64,000 nucleotides of DNA from positions 1 through 64,000 of the forward strand of contig CANMKK010000020.1 of assembly GCA_947498455.1 (NCBI GenBank), given 5' to 3'. Within the stretch, counting starts at the first letter, position 1. Each line of letters starts with the position of its first letter. Under the pieces are notes generated by a model, which was not told the origin of the DNA, ran no database searches, and saw only the letters and a program-made list of their open reading frames with translations. Both the position numbers and the translations under genes were made by a program. Positions 46,096-54,724 of this stretch are shown here, one piece after another. The stretch is from an uncultured Aquimarina sp. Its GTDB lineage: Bacteria > Bacteroidota > Bacteroidia > Flavobacteriales > Flavobacteriaceae.

Positions 46096-47004
46096 ATGCT
46101 TTCTAGAAAAAATAAACTCATTCTTCTTAAACTACTGAGTTTGTTTTCTGTGGTACGCGGTTATAATATATTAATCATCGTATTAGCACAATATCTGACA
46201 TCAGTATTTATTTTAGCTCCTAATATACAACTAAGGGATGTTCTTTTTGATCCGAATTTGTTCGTTATTGTTTTAGCATCTGCAGGAGTAATAGCAGCAG
46301 GGTATATTATTAATAGTTTTTATGATAAAGAAAAAGACCTGATTAATAGACCTCAAAAAACTATGTTAGATCGTTTGGTAAGTCAGCAAACGAAATTAAC
46401 AGGATATTTTGTTCTAAATTTTCTTTCGGTTGTTTTGGCGAGTTATGTGTCATTTAGAGCAGTATTGTTTTTTTCGGGATATGTTTTTGGTATTTGGATT
46501 TATTCTCATAAACTAAAAAAAACTCCCTTTATAGGTAATTTAGTAGCGTCAGTATTATCCATCACTCCTTTTTTTGCGGTATTTATTTATTATAAAAACT
46601 TAGATGAGGTTATTTTTGTACACGCTACTTTTTTATTTTTAATGCTTGTAATGAGAGAGATGGTCAAAGATTTGGGGAATCTTACAGGCGATATAGCTCA
46701 AAATTACAGGACTGTTCCTATTATCTATGGAGAGAAAACTTCTAAAAAGCTGATTACATTATTGGTGATAGCTTCTGGATTGCCTATTTATTTATTGTTG
46801 ACAGTGTATGAGGTCGGATATATGTACGTGTTTTTTTATATTTCTTTAGGCGTACTACTCATTTTTCTGATAGCTCTTTGGAAATCTAAAGATAAAACCC
46901 ATTATATATGGTTGCATAATATCTTAAAGCTAATCATTGTATCCGGAGTATTTAGTATTGTATTGATTGATGTTGATATGATACTAGATAGGATTCTTTG
47001 GTAA
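46096..47004 (+). CDS. UbiA-family prenyltransferase, probably geranylgeranylglycerol-phosphate type
   Basis: A 302-residue membrane protein with about eight helices. The first Asp-rich site reads NSFYDKEKDLINRPQK and the second KDLGNLTGDIAQNYRTVP, both loops typical of UbiA enzymes. In flavobacteria the gene in this position after mevalonate genes is annotated as geranylgeranylglycerol-phosphate geranylgeranyltransferase (from memory). Fourteen bases after the kinase gene. Confidence 0.85.
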   Translation: MLSRKNKLILLKLLSLFSVVRGYNILIIVLAQYLTSVFILAPNIQLRDVLFDPNLFVIVLASAGVIAAGYIINSFYDKEKDLINRPQKTMLDRLVSQQTKLTGYFVLNFLSVVLASYVSFRAVLFFSGYVFGIWIYSHKLKKTPFIGNLVASVLSITPFFAVFIYYKNLDEVIFVHATFLFLMLVMREMVKDLGNLTGDIAQNYRTVPIIYGEKTSKKLITLLVIASGLPIYLLLTVYEVGYMYVFFYISLGVLLIFLIALWKSKDKTHYIWLHNILKLIIVSGVFSIVLIDVDMILDRILW

Positions 47005-47007
47005 AAA

Positions 47008-47042
47008 AAGAAGCGATTATAGAACATTCTATAACCGCTTCT
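47008..47042 (-). terminator. Terminator of the small secreted-protein gene (copy A)
   Basis: GAAGCGATTATAGAA pairs with TTCTATAACCGCTTC (one mismatch) around a two- to three-base loop, and on the minus strand a run of seven T follows. It may also block read-through from the prenyltransferase gene. Confidence 0.7.
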
Positions 47043-47082
47043 AATAGCTTAAATATAAGTTTTTTAGTTGGTATCTGACTTA

Positions 47083-47427
47083 TTATATAGGTTTTACAAC
47101 TTTTAACTTCATTTTGAAGATTCTTTGGTCATTTTTAGATAAAGTAGAGCTTACCTTTTTGTAGTTCAATCTTGATTTTACAAAGTTTTCTACTATATCT
47201 TTATTAGAATCTACTGTAAGGATTACTATTTCGTTTTTAGCATTTAAAGTAAATTCGATATTTGCTACGATATCAGATTTTTCTATTTGGAAAGTAGGCT
47301 TTTCCAAAAGCTCAATAATTTCTTTTCTTAATTTTTGTTGAGTTGTTTCATTTGCGTTTTTGTCATTTGCAAAAACTGAAGCTGATGCTATGATCGCTAC
47401 GATTACTACTGTGATTAACTTTTTCAT
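47083..47427 (-). CDS. Small secreted protein, copy A
   Basis: A 114-residue protein with a signal peptide (MKKLITVVIVAIIASASVFA) and a mature domain with FTLNAKNEIVILTVDSNKDIVENFVK. The fold recalls TonB-C-like domains (strand-turn-strand then helix), but I do not recognise a family. About four-fifths of residues match the protein at 54389-54724 by eye. The two genes flank the island. Confidence 0.8.
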   Translation of the reverse strand: MKKLITVVIVAIIASASVFANDKNANETTQQKLRKEIIELLEKPTFQIEKSDIVANIEFTLNAKNEIVILTVDSNKDIVENFVKSRLNYKKVSSTLSKNDQRIFKMKLKVVKPI

Positions 47428-47905
47428 TTTGTGTTCTCTTTTTAATTATGATTTATTTGTTTGTTTAAATTTTATGATACAAATGTAGAATGGATAGGCG
47501 ATTTTTTTTGAGTTTGTACTTTATTAGAACGTAGTACTACCATCACCTTTAGGTTAAGAGAGATGTGTTTTAACATAAACTGAACTTTGAAAGATAAGTG
47601 CCTTTTATACAGTTACTTCATTAAAACATATGGAGATCGATTTTATTGATGAGAAATTGTTAGTATTCTATACTGGTTTTTTATGGATAATTCATTTTTG
47701 CAGCCTATCTCAATGTAAATTTATTGTTAAATCAAGGTTTTGCCATAGCGACAGGAGATAGACTTAAGTAGTTGTAAGTCAGATTTAATTAGCGCTAATT
47801 GTTACTTAACATAGTTGTTGAACTAACCCCTCCGGGTAGTTTTTCTTTTTCAAAAATAGGCTATTAATCTACTTATCTTACTTTGCTCATTAAAAATATG
47901 ATATC
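47428..47905. other. Intergenic region between copy A gene and the IS91-type element
   Basis: 47428-47810 is conserved with copy B and carries the promoter of the copy A gene. From about 47811 the DNA no longer matches copy B and should belong to the island. ACTA-ACC-CCTCC-GGGTAGTTTTT at 47822-47845 is a short terminator-like hairpin. Confidence 0.6.
47480..47487 (-). promoter_or_regulatory. -7 element of the copy A gene
   Basis: TACATTTG on the minus strand, about 53 bases before the start codon. The same element is kept before copy B (54775-54782). Confidence 0.6.
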
Positions 47906-48821
47906 ATGACAAAAAAAAAGTACATTAATCGATCGCGCCTGTTTAGCTGTTGAATCATTTAATAGCTCCTACCGGTTATTAGAACGTCATTATGAGCTGA
48001 ACGGCAAAAGCCAAAGTACCATTATCAATTATGGGCGTTGTTTAGCACATATGGCACTACATTTTGATTGTTGTCCCAGTGAACTGGATACCGAACAAGT
48101 ACTAGACTACCTACAGTATTGTAAAAACCAGCACAAAACCCCTTCCGATAGTTTCTTTAAACATACGGTTTATGGTCTTCGGGCGTTGTACAAGCTCAAA
48201 GGGATGAAAGATAAGCATATTATTCTTCCACATCTCGAAGGCTCTAAAAAATTACCAGTAGTACTCTCTCAATGCGAAATCAAAACCTTTATTAACACCC
48301 CTAAATTGCTCAAACACCGTTTGATACTTTCTCTATTGTATGACTGTGGGTTACGTCGTTTTGAACTATTGAACTTGCAGGTTTCAGATGTGGATTTTGA
48401 TCGAAAAATGATACACATCCGACAAGGAAAAGGTCGCAAGGATCGTTATGTACCACTGGGAAAACTGTTGGCCAAAGGATTACAAAGGTATCTACAAACA
48501 GAAGATCCCTCAGAGTGGCTCTTTACTGGCAATGACCGATCCGGAAAAACAGTGCCATTCTCTAAAGGAGGTGTACAATGGATCATCAGACAAACCCGTA
48601 AACAAAGTGGTGTCAATAAGCAGGTTACCGCTCATACCCTGCGCCACAGTTATGCCACCCATTTATTGGAAATGGGCTTGGATATTGTCAGTCTCAAAGA
48701 AGTGTTGGGGCACAGCTGTATTGAAACCACTATGATGTACCTGCATATTTCCAGATTGGGGAGACAACAGGCTTTCTCCCCCATGGATCGTATCTATCAG
48801 TATGATGTTCCTCTAAAATGA
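47906..48821 (+). CDS. Tyrosine recombinase of the IS91-type element, apparent frameshift at A9
   Basis: The intact frame runs from at least 47922 to 48821; its first internal ATG is 48051 (256 residues). The upstream part STLIDRACLAVESFNSSYRLLERHYE...STIINYGRCLAHM has no start in its own frame: the ATG at 47906 reads ACA then nine A and is one base out of frame. Ten A would give MTKKKSTLIDR. Catalytic residues (counted from 48051) are R102, H195, R198, H221 and Y230 (HTLRHSYATHLLE, LGHSCIETTMMYLH). Either slippage, mutation or a sequencing error explains the frame. It overlaps the transposase start by four bases. Confidence 0.8.
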
Positions 48822-49966
48822 AACCTCAATATGAACTAGGAAAAATTCTACAGGATTATAAGAGGTATATTGAAACAGCATCATTCAACTCTTGGCAGAA
48901 ACGCACCTTATTTGCACTGGCTCGTTGCCGAACTGTAGCAATGGGTGGGCATATCGATCAGTGCGCTGATCCAGAGTGTTCGAAATTACACCTTAGTTAC
49001 AATTCCTGTAGAAATCGGCATTGTCCCAAATGCCAAGGACACCAACGCGAAATATGGATACAAAAACGACAGGCAGGACTATTGCCTGTAGGATATTATC
49101 ATCTGGTATTTACCCTGCCCATTGAACTTAATCCCTTGGCATTGTCTGAACCTAGATTAGTATATGACACTCTTTTTCAAACTGCTTGGGCAACTCTGAA
49201 TGGTTTTGCACAGACTCCTAATTTTTTAGGAGCCACTACAGGAATGATTGCCATGCTGCATACTTGGGGAAGTACTATGAGCTTACACCCACATCTGCAT
49301 TGCATTGTTCCCGCTGGAGGTATTACCAAAAAGGGAGACTGGAAAAATGCTCCTAGGGTCAACGACTTCCTGTTTCCTGTCGAATCAATGAGCAACGTAT
49401 TCAGGGCTAAATATGTGGCCGAACTACGGAAAAAGGGGATCGAGGATAAAACACTGTTTGATGAACTATTTAAAAAAGAGTGGGTAGTATATGCCAAAAA
49501 GCCGTTTGGAAACCCCAATAGTGTCATAGAATACCTGGGTAGGTACACCCATAAAATTGCTATTAGTAATCACCGTATCAAAGCTGTAGAAAAGGGAAGG
49601 GTTACCTTCAAGGTTAAAAACTATAAAAAAGAAGGAAAACCAGAACTCCTAACTCTAAAAACAGAAGAGTTTATACGCAGGTTTTCCATGCACATCCTAC
49701 CCAAAAGGTTTGTACGAATCCGGCATTTTGGGCTGTTGAGCAGTACCTCAAAACGATTACACCTGCAGAATATATTGCAGCAACTGGGAGCTCCCAAATT
49801 AAAAACAAGGGCAGTAACACTACAACATCTGATATGCCCTACCTGTAAAAAGGGAACATTGAAAACCGTGTATCAGTTCGATAACAGAGGACCGCCCAAT
49901 CATTGGTTAGAGAGACTACAAAGTCAAAAAAATAGAAGCCCCGAAAAAAGTAACGCAATGATGTAA
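48818..49966 (+). CDS. IS91-family transposase (HUH, two tyrosines)
   Basis: A 382-residue transposase. A zinc-finger-like N-terminus has Cys at 49, 54, 64, 69 and 72 (SCRNRHCPKC). The HUH motif HPHLHC spans 157-162, and Y239 and Y243 in EYLGRYTHKIA are four apart, as in the two-tyrosine IS91 enzymes. It nicks single DNA strands for rolling-circle transposition. The ATGA overlap with the recombinase suggests coupled translation. Confidence 0.9.
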   Translation: MKPQYELGKILQDYKRYIETASFNSWQKRTLFALARCRTVAMGGHIDQCADPECSKLHLSYNSCRNRHCPKCQGHQREIWIQKRQAGLLPVGYYHLVFTLPIELNPLALSEPRLVYDTLFQTAWATLNGFAQTPNFLGATTGMIAMLHTWGSTMSLHPHLHCIVPAGGITKKGDWKNAPRVNDFLFPVESMSNVFRAKYVAELRKKGIEDKTLFDELFKKEWVVYAKKPFGNPNSVIEYLGRYTHKIAISNHRIKAVEKGRVTFKVKNYKKEGKPELLTLKTEEFIRRFSMHILPKRFVRIRHFGLLSSTSKRLHLQNILQQLGAPKLKTRAVTLQHLICPTCKKGTLKTVYQFDNRGPPNHWLERLQSQKNRSPEKSNAMM

Positions 49967-50354
49967 AGGGATACCTATGCTCAAAAATGAACAAAACCTA
50001 CTAAAAAACAGCGGCGAATGAAAAATAAACAGTAAGTCTACAGGTTAAAAAGAAAAAACACTTCAAACCAAGAGGTAAAAACAACACCTTGGCAAAAAAA
50101 ACTCCCGAAAAGGGTAACACTTCCCAAAACCTAATCAACGAAAAACCCATAGTAAGCAAACCATACGGAATAGCAGCCGGGGATAGTCAACACCGTGTTC
50201 ATATATGGGTGCTACGCACCATACGAACACTTAGTTGTTACTGTTGCGATACGTTCGGAATATACACGAATTATTTAAGTGCTAAAATTATAGTAAAGTA
50301 ATCAATACATCCGCTTCAGTAAAGAATTCCGCGAGAGTTATATCTCGTATTGAT
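49967..50354. other. Intergenic region downstream of the IS91-type transposase
   Basis: A-rich, with a 70-codon frame at 50089-50301 that shows no family features and runs into a palindrome; I do not call it a gene. The palindrome at 50189-50239 is described separately. Confidence 0.55.
50189..50239. repeat. Long imperfect palindrome with AACA/TGTT ends (element 1)
   Basis: Left arm 50189-50212 begins AACACC...GTGTTC and ends GGTGC; loop TAC; right arm 50216-50239 is GCACC...GAACAC...AGTTGTT. The arms agree at most positions when two short gaps are allowed. Related to the palindrome at 53302-53391. Confidence 0.7.
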
Positions 50355-51002
50355 TTAGATATTAAAGCAATTATTTGATTTATAAAAAATAGACGTTTGC
50401 CATTCTATGTGACCAATTGGGCCTAAGCCTTTAAAATCAATTTTTTTAAAACCTACGCTTGCAAGAAAGTCATATGCTTCTTGATACTTTTCTCTATCAG
50501 AATTATCCCAAATAATAATACCATCTTCTCGCAAAGCATTTAGACTATTTTTAGTACAAGTAATACGGTCTCGACCATCTATAATAATGATGTGAAACTC
50601 ATCTTTGTAATCCAGAATTTTTTTACTGTAATCATCGTTTAAGTCTGAAAGTATATACGTAATATTAGTGAGTGAAAGTATCTTCTTTTTTACAATCTCA
50701 TAATAGGTAGTATCGTGTTCTACAGATATAATATGTTTTACTCGTTTAGAAAACCATAATGTAGAATTACCACTTCCGTATTCAAATAGATTAAAAGAAG
50801 TGTTTTCTAATTTTTGGCTGATAAAATGTAAAGACGCATAAGTCATCCACGGAATAGGTTGACCATCTAAATCTACAGGTTCGTATAAATATCTGCTTAA
50901 AACCCAGCCTTTGGGTTTAAGATATTTTTTTGAAAGAAAGTAGATTTCTATTAAACCAGAAGTAAAAGAGAATTTTCTAAATATTTTTTTTATAACATCC
51001 AT
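50355..51002 (-). CDS. SAM-dependent methyltransferase-like protein
   Basis: A 215-residue protein. NLFEYGSGNSTLWFSKRV is a class I SAM-binding motif, then IISVEHD (acidic end of strand 2) and FHIIIIDGRD with later LREDGIIIWDNSD. Substrate unknown. It lies between the palindrome and the LamG gene in the island and has no operon partner on the same strand apart from the LamG gene upstream (81 bases). Confidence 0.8.
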   Translation of the reverse strand: MDVIKKIFRKFSFTSGLIEIYFLSKKYLKPKGWVLSRYLYEPVDLDGQPIPWMTYASLHFISQKLENTSFNLFEYGSGNSTLWFSKRVKHIISVEHDTTYYEIVKKKILSLTNITYILSDLNDDYSKKILDYKDEFHIIIIDGRDRITCTKNSLNALREDGIIIWDNSDREKYQEAYDFLASVGFKKIDFKGLGPIGHIEWQTSIFYKSNNCFNI

Positions 51003-51083
51003 GTAAATATAGAAGTGAAATATAAACTAAAAATACAAGATAATCTTAAAAACATTAGATTTTTAATAAGACTTTTATATTTG

Positions 51084-52067
51084 TTATTTCATGATCACTT
51101 TTTTAGTCTCAATAGGAATATTATTTCTCATCAACTGTAAATAATACATCCCTTTAGGTAAAGTACTAATATTTAATGTAGTCTGATATGTTAATTTTAA
51201 AACAATTTGTCCTATGTTATTATAGAGTATCACAGTATCAATGTCATTATTTTTTGTTTGAAAATGAATAATACCATCTGTAGGGTTTGGATATAAAATT
51301 GTTTCTTGAGATGACATTGTAATTTCTGGAATACTTAATGTTTCCTCACATAACAGCATTACTTCATCTACTGTAAGCGCTTTATCCCAATATCTAAAAC
51401 TATCTATTGCTCCTTTAAAATAATTTGCAGGTAATCCTAAATCTCTATCATGTCTACCTAAAGTACCAGAAGTATTTGAGTATTGTAAACTTCCTCCTGT
51501 TCCTGAATATCCTCCTCCAAATTCTACACAGTCCACATATATTTTCATATCATTTTGAGAATTTACAATAATAGCGATATGCTGCCATTCTCCAGTATCA
51601 ATAGGTTCATTACTCACATAAGTTCTTCTTGTACTAGAAGTATAATTACTAGATCCATCCCCATAGTTTACAGCAAAGTTTCCTGTAGATTGCTGAGAGT
51701 TAAAATAAATACCAGTATTTACATCTTCTTCAAAAGAAGTATTAAAAACATCTCTATCATTTGCACCTTCACTGTCATAACGTATCCAAAAAGAAAAAGA
51801 TACAGGCAAGTTAGGTTTTAAAGCAGTAAGATTAGGCAAATTAATGTAATCATCTATTCCGTCAAAAAGGAGAGCGCCATTAGAGTTTCCAAATCGATCT
51901 TCTACAAAAGACGCTCCAAAATTAGTAGCATCATAGTTATTATCACTAGCATCAAGAAAAGTATTGTCAAATGTATAATGAAGTAATAAGTTTTCAGTAA
52001 TATCCTGACCAAAAACAGAAAAATATGTGAATAAGAATATTAAAAATATGAGCAATAATTTTTTCAT
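51084..52067 (-). CDS. LamG-type surface protein with T9SS sorting domain
   Basis: I take the ATG at 52067, giving a signal peptide MKKLLLIFLIFLFTYFSVFG; a frame extending to 52100 adds only 11 residues. The mature part is a LamG/concanavalin-like lectin fold (LLHYTFDNTFLDASDNNYD...SFSFWIRYDS...GAIDSFRYWDKAL). The C-terminus is a type A sorting domain (ILYPNPTDGIIHFQTKN...GMYYLQLM). Exported and surface-bound via T9SS. No enzymatic domain is visible. Confidence 0.9.
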   Translation of the reverse strand: MKKLLLIFLIFLFTYFSVFGQDITENLLLHYTFDNTFLDASDNNYDATNFGASFVEDRFGNSNGALLFDGIDDYINLPNLTALKPNLPVSFSFWIRYDSEGANDRDVFNTSFEEDVNTGIYFNSQQSTGNFAVNYGDGSSNYTSSTRRTYVSNEPIDTGEWQHIAIIVNSQNDMKIYVDCVEFGGGYSGTGGSLQYSNTSGTLGRHDRDLGLPANYFKGAIDSFRYWDKALTVDEVMLLCEETLSIPEITMSSQETILYPNPTDGIIHFQTKNNDIDTVILYNNIGQIVLKLTYQTTLNISTLPKGMYYLQLMRNNIPIETKKVIMK

Positions 52068-52362
52068 GGTAGTAGGTTTACGTATTGGTAAATATATCAA
52101 TTAAATTAATCTAAAAAAAATCTAATGAGTGAATATTACATTTTAATGAGTTAACTAGAAGCTTTTAGAATGCTTGCCAATGAAAAAACAGTAAAAAAAA
52201 GTAAACCTAAAAAAATGAAAAAAGCTTTATTAGAAGATAGTTACAGAGAAACAGTCCTAAAAATTTAAAAGCGTTTGCCCTGGAGTAAAGAGTAGAAATA
52301 CTAATTATTTGTATATTTTTTTGTAATTTCGACTCCATTTAAATGAAGATGTTTCTTTTTAT

Positions 52363-53265
52363 ATGAACTTACTCTATAACATAATATACCATCCAACAAT
52401 TAATAAGTTACTTCGTAATATTAATTATGTGTTGTCTCCAATATTACCTTCAAAAATAAAACTGTATCCTACTGGAAAACTTAAAATCCGCATGGGGTCA
52501 GTTGGTTCAATTTATTTTAAAACTAACCAAACCAGTTTTTTAACTCGTGAGTTATTTTGGAAAGGACCAGAGAAATTTGAGTTTACAAATATTTTTATTA
52601 AACTAATAAAAGAGGTAGATGTTTTTATTGACATTGGCTCTAATATTGGGTATTATAGTATACTAGCTGGGAAATTTAATCCTAATATAAGAGTAATTGC
52701 ATTTGAGCCTTCAGAGGGAGCTATGATTTACGCCTGTGAGAATGTTAGAATAAATAACTTAGAAGATATAATTGAAATAGAACCATTAGCATTATCTAAT
52801 AAAACTGAAGAATTAGATTTTTATAATGTAACAAACTCCAAATTCCCGACTATATATAATCTTTCTGGAGAACATAATCTTACGGAAAGTAAAAACAAAC
52901 TTAAATATACCAAAGTTAAGGCTAATGGAATTGAACTTGATGTGTATGTGAAAAGTATTGATTTAGAGTGTGTTGATCTTCTTAAGGTTGATACCGAAGG
53001 TTCTGAATATCTAATTTTAGAAGGTGCTAAGGAAGTATTAAAAAAATATAGACCTATTGTTATTTGTGAAACGCTTTTTAATGTGATTGAAGATAAACTA
53101 GAAGCCATTTTTATAGAGCTTGATTATGAATTTTATAATCATTCAGGAAATGGACTAGTCAAAGTAAACTCTATTCAACGAAAAGAAGATAATGGAGTTA
53201 GAAACTGCTTTTTTGTTCCTAAGGAAAAAGTATCTCTAATAAAAGAATTTAGTTTTAGTAACTGA
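52363..53265 (+). CDS. FkbM family methyltransferase
   Basis: A 300-residue methyltransferase. DVFIDIGSNIGYYSILAGKF is the SAM motif, IAFEPSEGAM follows, and DLLKVDTEGSEYLILEGA is the FkbM signature. Members O-methylate sugars or small molecules. Divergent from the LamG gene, with 295 bases between the two starts. Confidence 0.9.
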   Translation: MNLLYNIIYHPTINKLLRNINYVLSPILPSKIKLYPTGKLKIRMGSVGSIYFKTNQTSFLTRELFWKGPEKFEFTNIFIKLIKEVDVFIDIGSNIGYYSILAGKFNPNIRVIAFEPSEGAMIYACENVRINNLEDIIEIEPLALSNKTEELDFYNVTNSKFPTIYNLSGEHNLTESKNKLKYTKVKANGIELDVYVKSIDLECVDLLKVDTEGSEYLILEGAKEVLKKYRPIVICETLFNVIEDKLEAIFIELDYEFYNHSGNGLVKVNSIQRKEDNGVRNCFFVPKEKVSLIKEFSFSN

Positions 53266-53301
53266 GTTTTATTTAGAGTTATAATTTGAGCAATTGTATA
53301 T

Positions 53302-53391
53302 AACAATAGCTGTATGTTTTGTTTGGTGATAATCGTTTGCGAAGCGGTAGCGAAGACAAACTATTTGCCAAATGGAATATACATAGTTGTT
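53302..53391. repeat. Long imperfect palindrome with AACA/TGTT ends (element 2)
   Basis: Left arm begins AACAATAGCTGTATG and ends TTTGG; right arm ends CCAAATGG...ATACATAGTTGTT. A smaller GCGAAGC...GCGAAG hairpin lies in the loop. Its right end ACATAGTTGTTG is repeated exactly at 47809-47820, the left border of the island. Same layout as 50189-50239. Confidence 0.65.
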
Positions 53392-53480
53392 GTAGTACGT
53401 TTTATTGGTCTCAAAAATAGTTAAAACTATGTACTTTAGTGCATTTGGCTTTAGCTTCTAAAAACTATTATCTTTGATTT

Positions 53481-53912
53481 ATGGGAGGTCAAAGGTCAAA
53501 CGATCATACAGTTTCAAGGTTGACAGTTCATTTGGTTTGGAGTACGAAATACAGGTATTCAGTACTTCAAGGCGATATTCAAATTCGCTGTCGTTCACTT
53601 CTGATTCAAATATGTGAATCAGAAGATGTCTTGATATTAAAGGGAGTAGTGTCCAAAGATCATATTCATATGCACATTGAATACCGCCCAAGTTTGAGTA
53701 TAAGTTATCTTGTTAAGAAGTAGAAAGGAAGAAGTTCTCGAAAATTACAGCAAGAGTTTCCCATTCTAAAGCAAAAGTATTGGGGTCGTCATTTTTGGGC
53801 TATTGGCTATGGTTGTTGGAGTAGTGGTAATATTACAGAAGTGATGATAAATGAATATTTGGAACATCACAGAAAGCCTGAAGATGGTGATTCAAGTAAC
53901 TTCATCTTATAG
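53481..53912 (+). pseudogene. IS200/IS605 TnpA with in-frame amber codon
   Basis: The 143-codon frame has the HUH motif HIHMHIEY (HMH at 63-65) and the catalytic Tyr at 126 (MINEYLEHH), but codon 81 is TAG (53721-53723). Relatives read KKLKGRSSRKLQQEFP here, so a single base change from TTG to TAG would explain it. Single-strand transposase, now dead unless the stop is suppressed. Confidence 0.85.
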
Positions 53913-53950
53913 AAATGACCACTGGGTGGCTTTAAGTCACGAGCGTGAAA

Positions 53951-53971
53951 CTATGGACTAGAAGTCCATAG
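53951..53971 (+). repeat. Right-end hairpin of the IS200-like element
   Basis: CTATGGACT pairs exactly with AGTCCATAG around AGA, followed by TGGTTCAT. Such subterminal hairpins are the recognition sites of IS200/IS605 TnpA. Confidence 0.6.
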
Positions 53972-54307
53972 TGGTTCATTTTCTTAATCAGATTTTCACA
54001 TAACTAAGGCTATGAAAAATAATCATAGCGACATAAATCAAAAAAGCAACTTCGTTTTTTCTAAGATATTTTATCATCAAATTGGTATAAAAACATCACA
54101 AAGTTTTCTTAGAATAAGGAGTATTTTAGTTTTTTTGTTTAACAGGGTTGATATTTATGATCTCAAAACGTGGTCTTGCCCCTTTTTTATTGAATTGACA
54201 TTATTGAGTCTGCCGAAATAATATGTTACCGAACACCTATGGTTTTGAGTAAGATTGGTATACGTGATACCGATTGAAGAAAGATTTTGGTTGACTTAAA
54301 AACAAAA
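53972..54307. other. Intergenic region between the IS200-like element and copy B
   Basis: A/T-rich. A 69-codon frame at 54012-54221 lacks any family feature and is not called. Nothing else was seen before the copy B terminator. Confidence 0.5.
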
Positions 54308-54337
54308 AAAACGATTATAGAATTACTATAATCGTTT
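54308..54337 (-). terminator. Terminator of the copy B gene
   Basis: AAAACGATTATAG pairs with CTATAATCGTTTT around AATT, with eight T following on the minus strand. The same stem core occurs behind copy A. Confidence 0.75.
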
Positions 54338-54388
54338 TTATATAACTTATTAATACTAAAGTTTAAGTTGGTCGTCTTATACCTTAAA

Positions 54389-54724
54389 TTAAATAACTCT
54401 TAATTTCATTTTGAACATTCTTTGTTCATTATTTGGTATAGTAGAGTTTACTTTTTTATAGTTTAATTTAGATTTTACATAGTTTGCTACTATATCTTTA
54501 TCAGAATCTACAGTAAGGATTACAATTTCGTTTTTAGCATTTAATGTAAATTCAATTTCGGCTTCAATGCTAGATTTTTCTATTTCAAAACTAGGTTGTT
54601 CTAATAATTCAATAATTTCTTTTCTTAATTTTTGTTGTACTGTTTCACCAATGTTTTTGTCATTTGCAAAAACTGAAGTTGATGCTAAAATTGCTACGAT
54701 TACTACTGTGATTAATTTTTTCAT
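54389..54724 (-). CDS. Small secreted protein, copy B
   Basis: A 111-residue protein with signal peptide MKKLITVVIVAILASTSVFA; the mature part keeps EIEFTLNAKNEIVILTVDSDKDIV. It is a clear paralog of 47083-47427; the differences are mostly in the exposed middle and the C-terminus. Function unknown. Confidence 0.8.
   Translation of the reverse strand: MKKLITVVIVAILASTSVFANDKNIGETVQQKLRKEIIELLEQPSFEIEKSSIEAEIEFTLNAKNEIVILTVDSDKDIVANYVKSKLNYKKVNSTIPNNEQRMFKMKLRVI

Larger units (their letters stand above)
47010..47810 (-). repeat. Diverged duplication, copy A (gene, terminator and upstream DNA)
   Basis: Pairs with 54308-55100. Matching parts outside the genes include the terminator stem CGATTATAGAA, the -7 element, TTTTAACA-AAA-TGAACTTTGA, ATATGGAGATC-ATTTTATT, GAGAAATTGTTA, GGTTTTGCCATA-CGACAGG and GTTGTAA-TCAGATTT. 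Similarity stops near 47810. Confidence 0.85.
47811..50240 (+). mobile_element. IS91-type element with tyrosine recombinase and Y2 transposase
   Basis: It contains two overlapping genes: a tyrosine recombinase and an IS91-family transposase. The base composition is richer in G+C than the surroundings. Left edge: a GAAC at 47820-47823 (IS91 elements favour GAAC/CAAG targets). Right edge is unclear; a long imperfect palindrome at 50189-50239 may be its end or a separate element. Both boundaries are estimates. Confidence 0.65.
53411..53985 (+). mobile_element. IS200/IS605-type element, inactive
   Basis: Contains a transposase frame with one stop (53481-53912), a left dyad ATAGTT-AA-AACTAT at 53417-53430 and a right hairpin at 53951-53971. 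No accessory TnpB is present. Ends are estimated. Confidence 0.6.

Noticed and set aside
50089-50301. 70-codon frame after the IS91-type transposase
   Set aside because: It crosses the long palindrome at 50189-50239 and shows no protein features.
53479-53691. Minus-strand frame over the IS200 transposase
   Set aside because: Shadow of the TnpA frame with no family pattern.
54012-54221. 69-codon frame between the IS200-like element and copy B
   Set aside because: No recognisable domain, no ribosome-binding site, A/T-rich composition.
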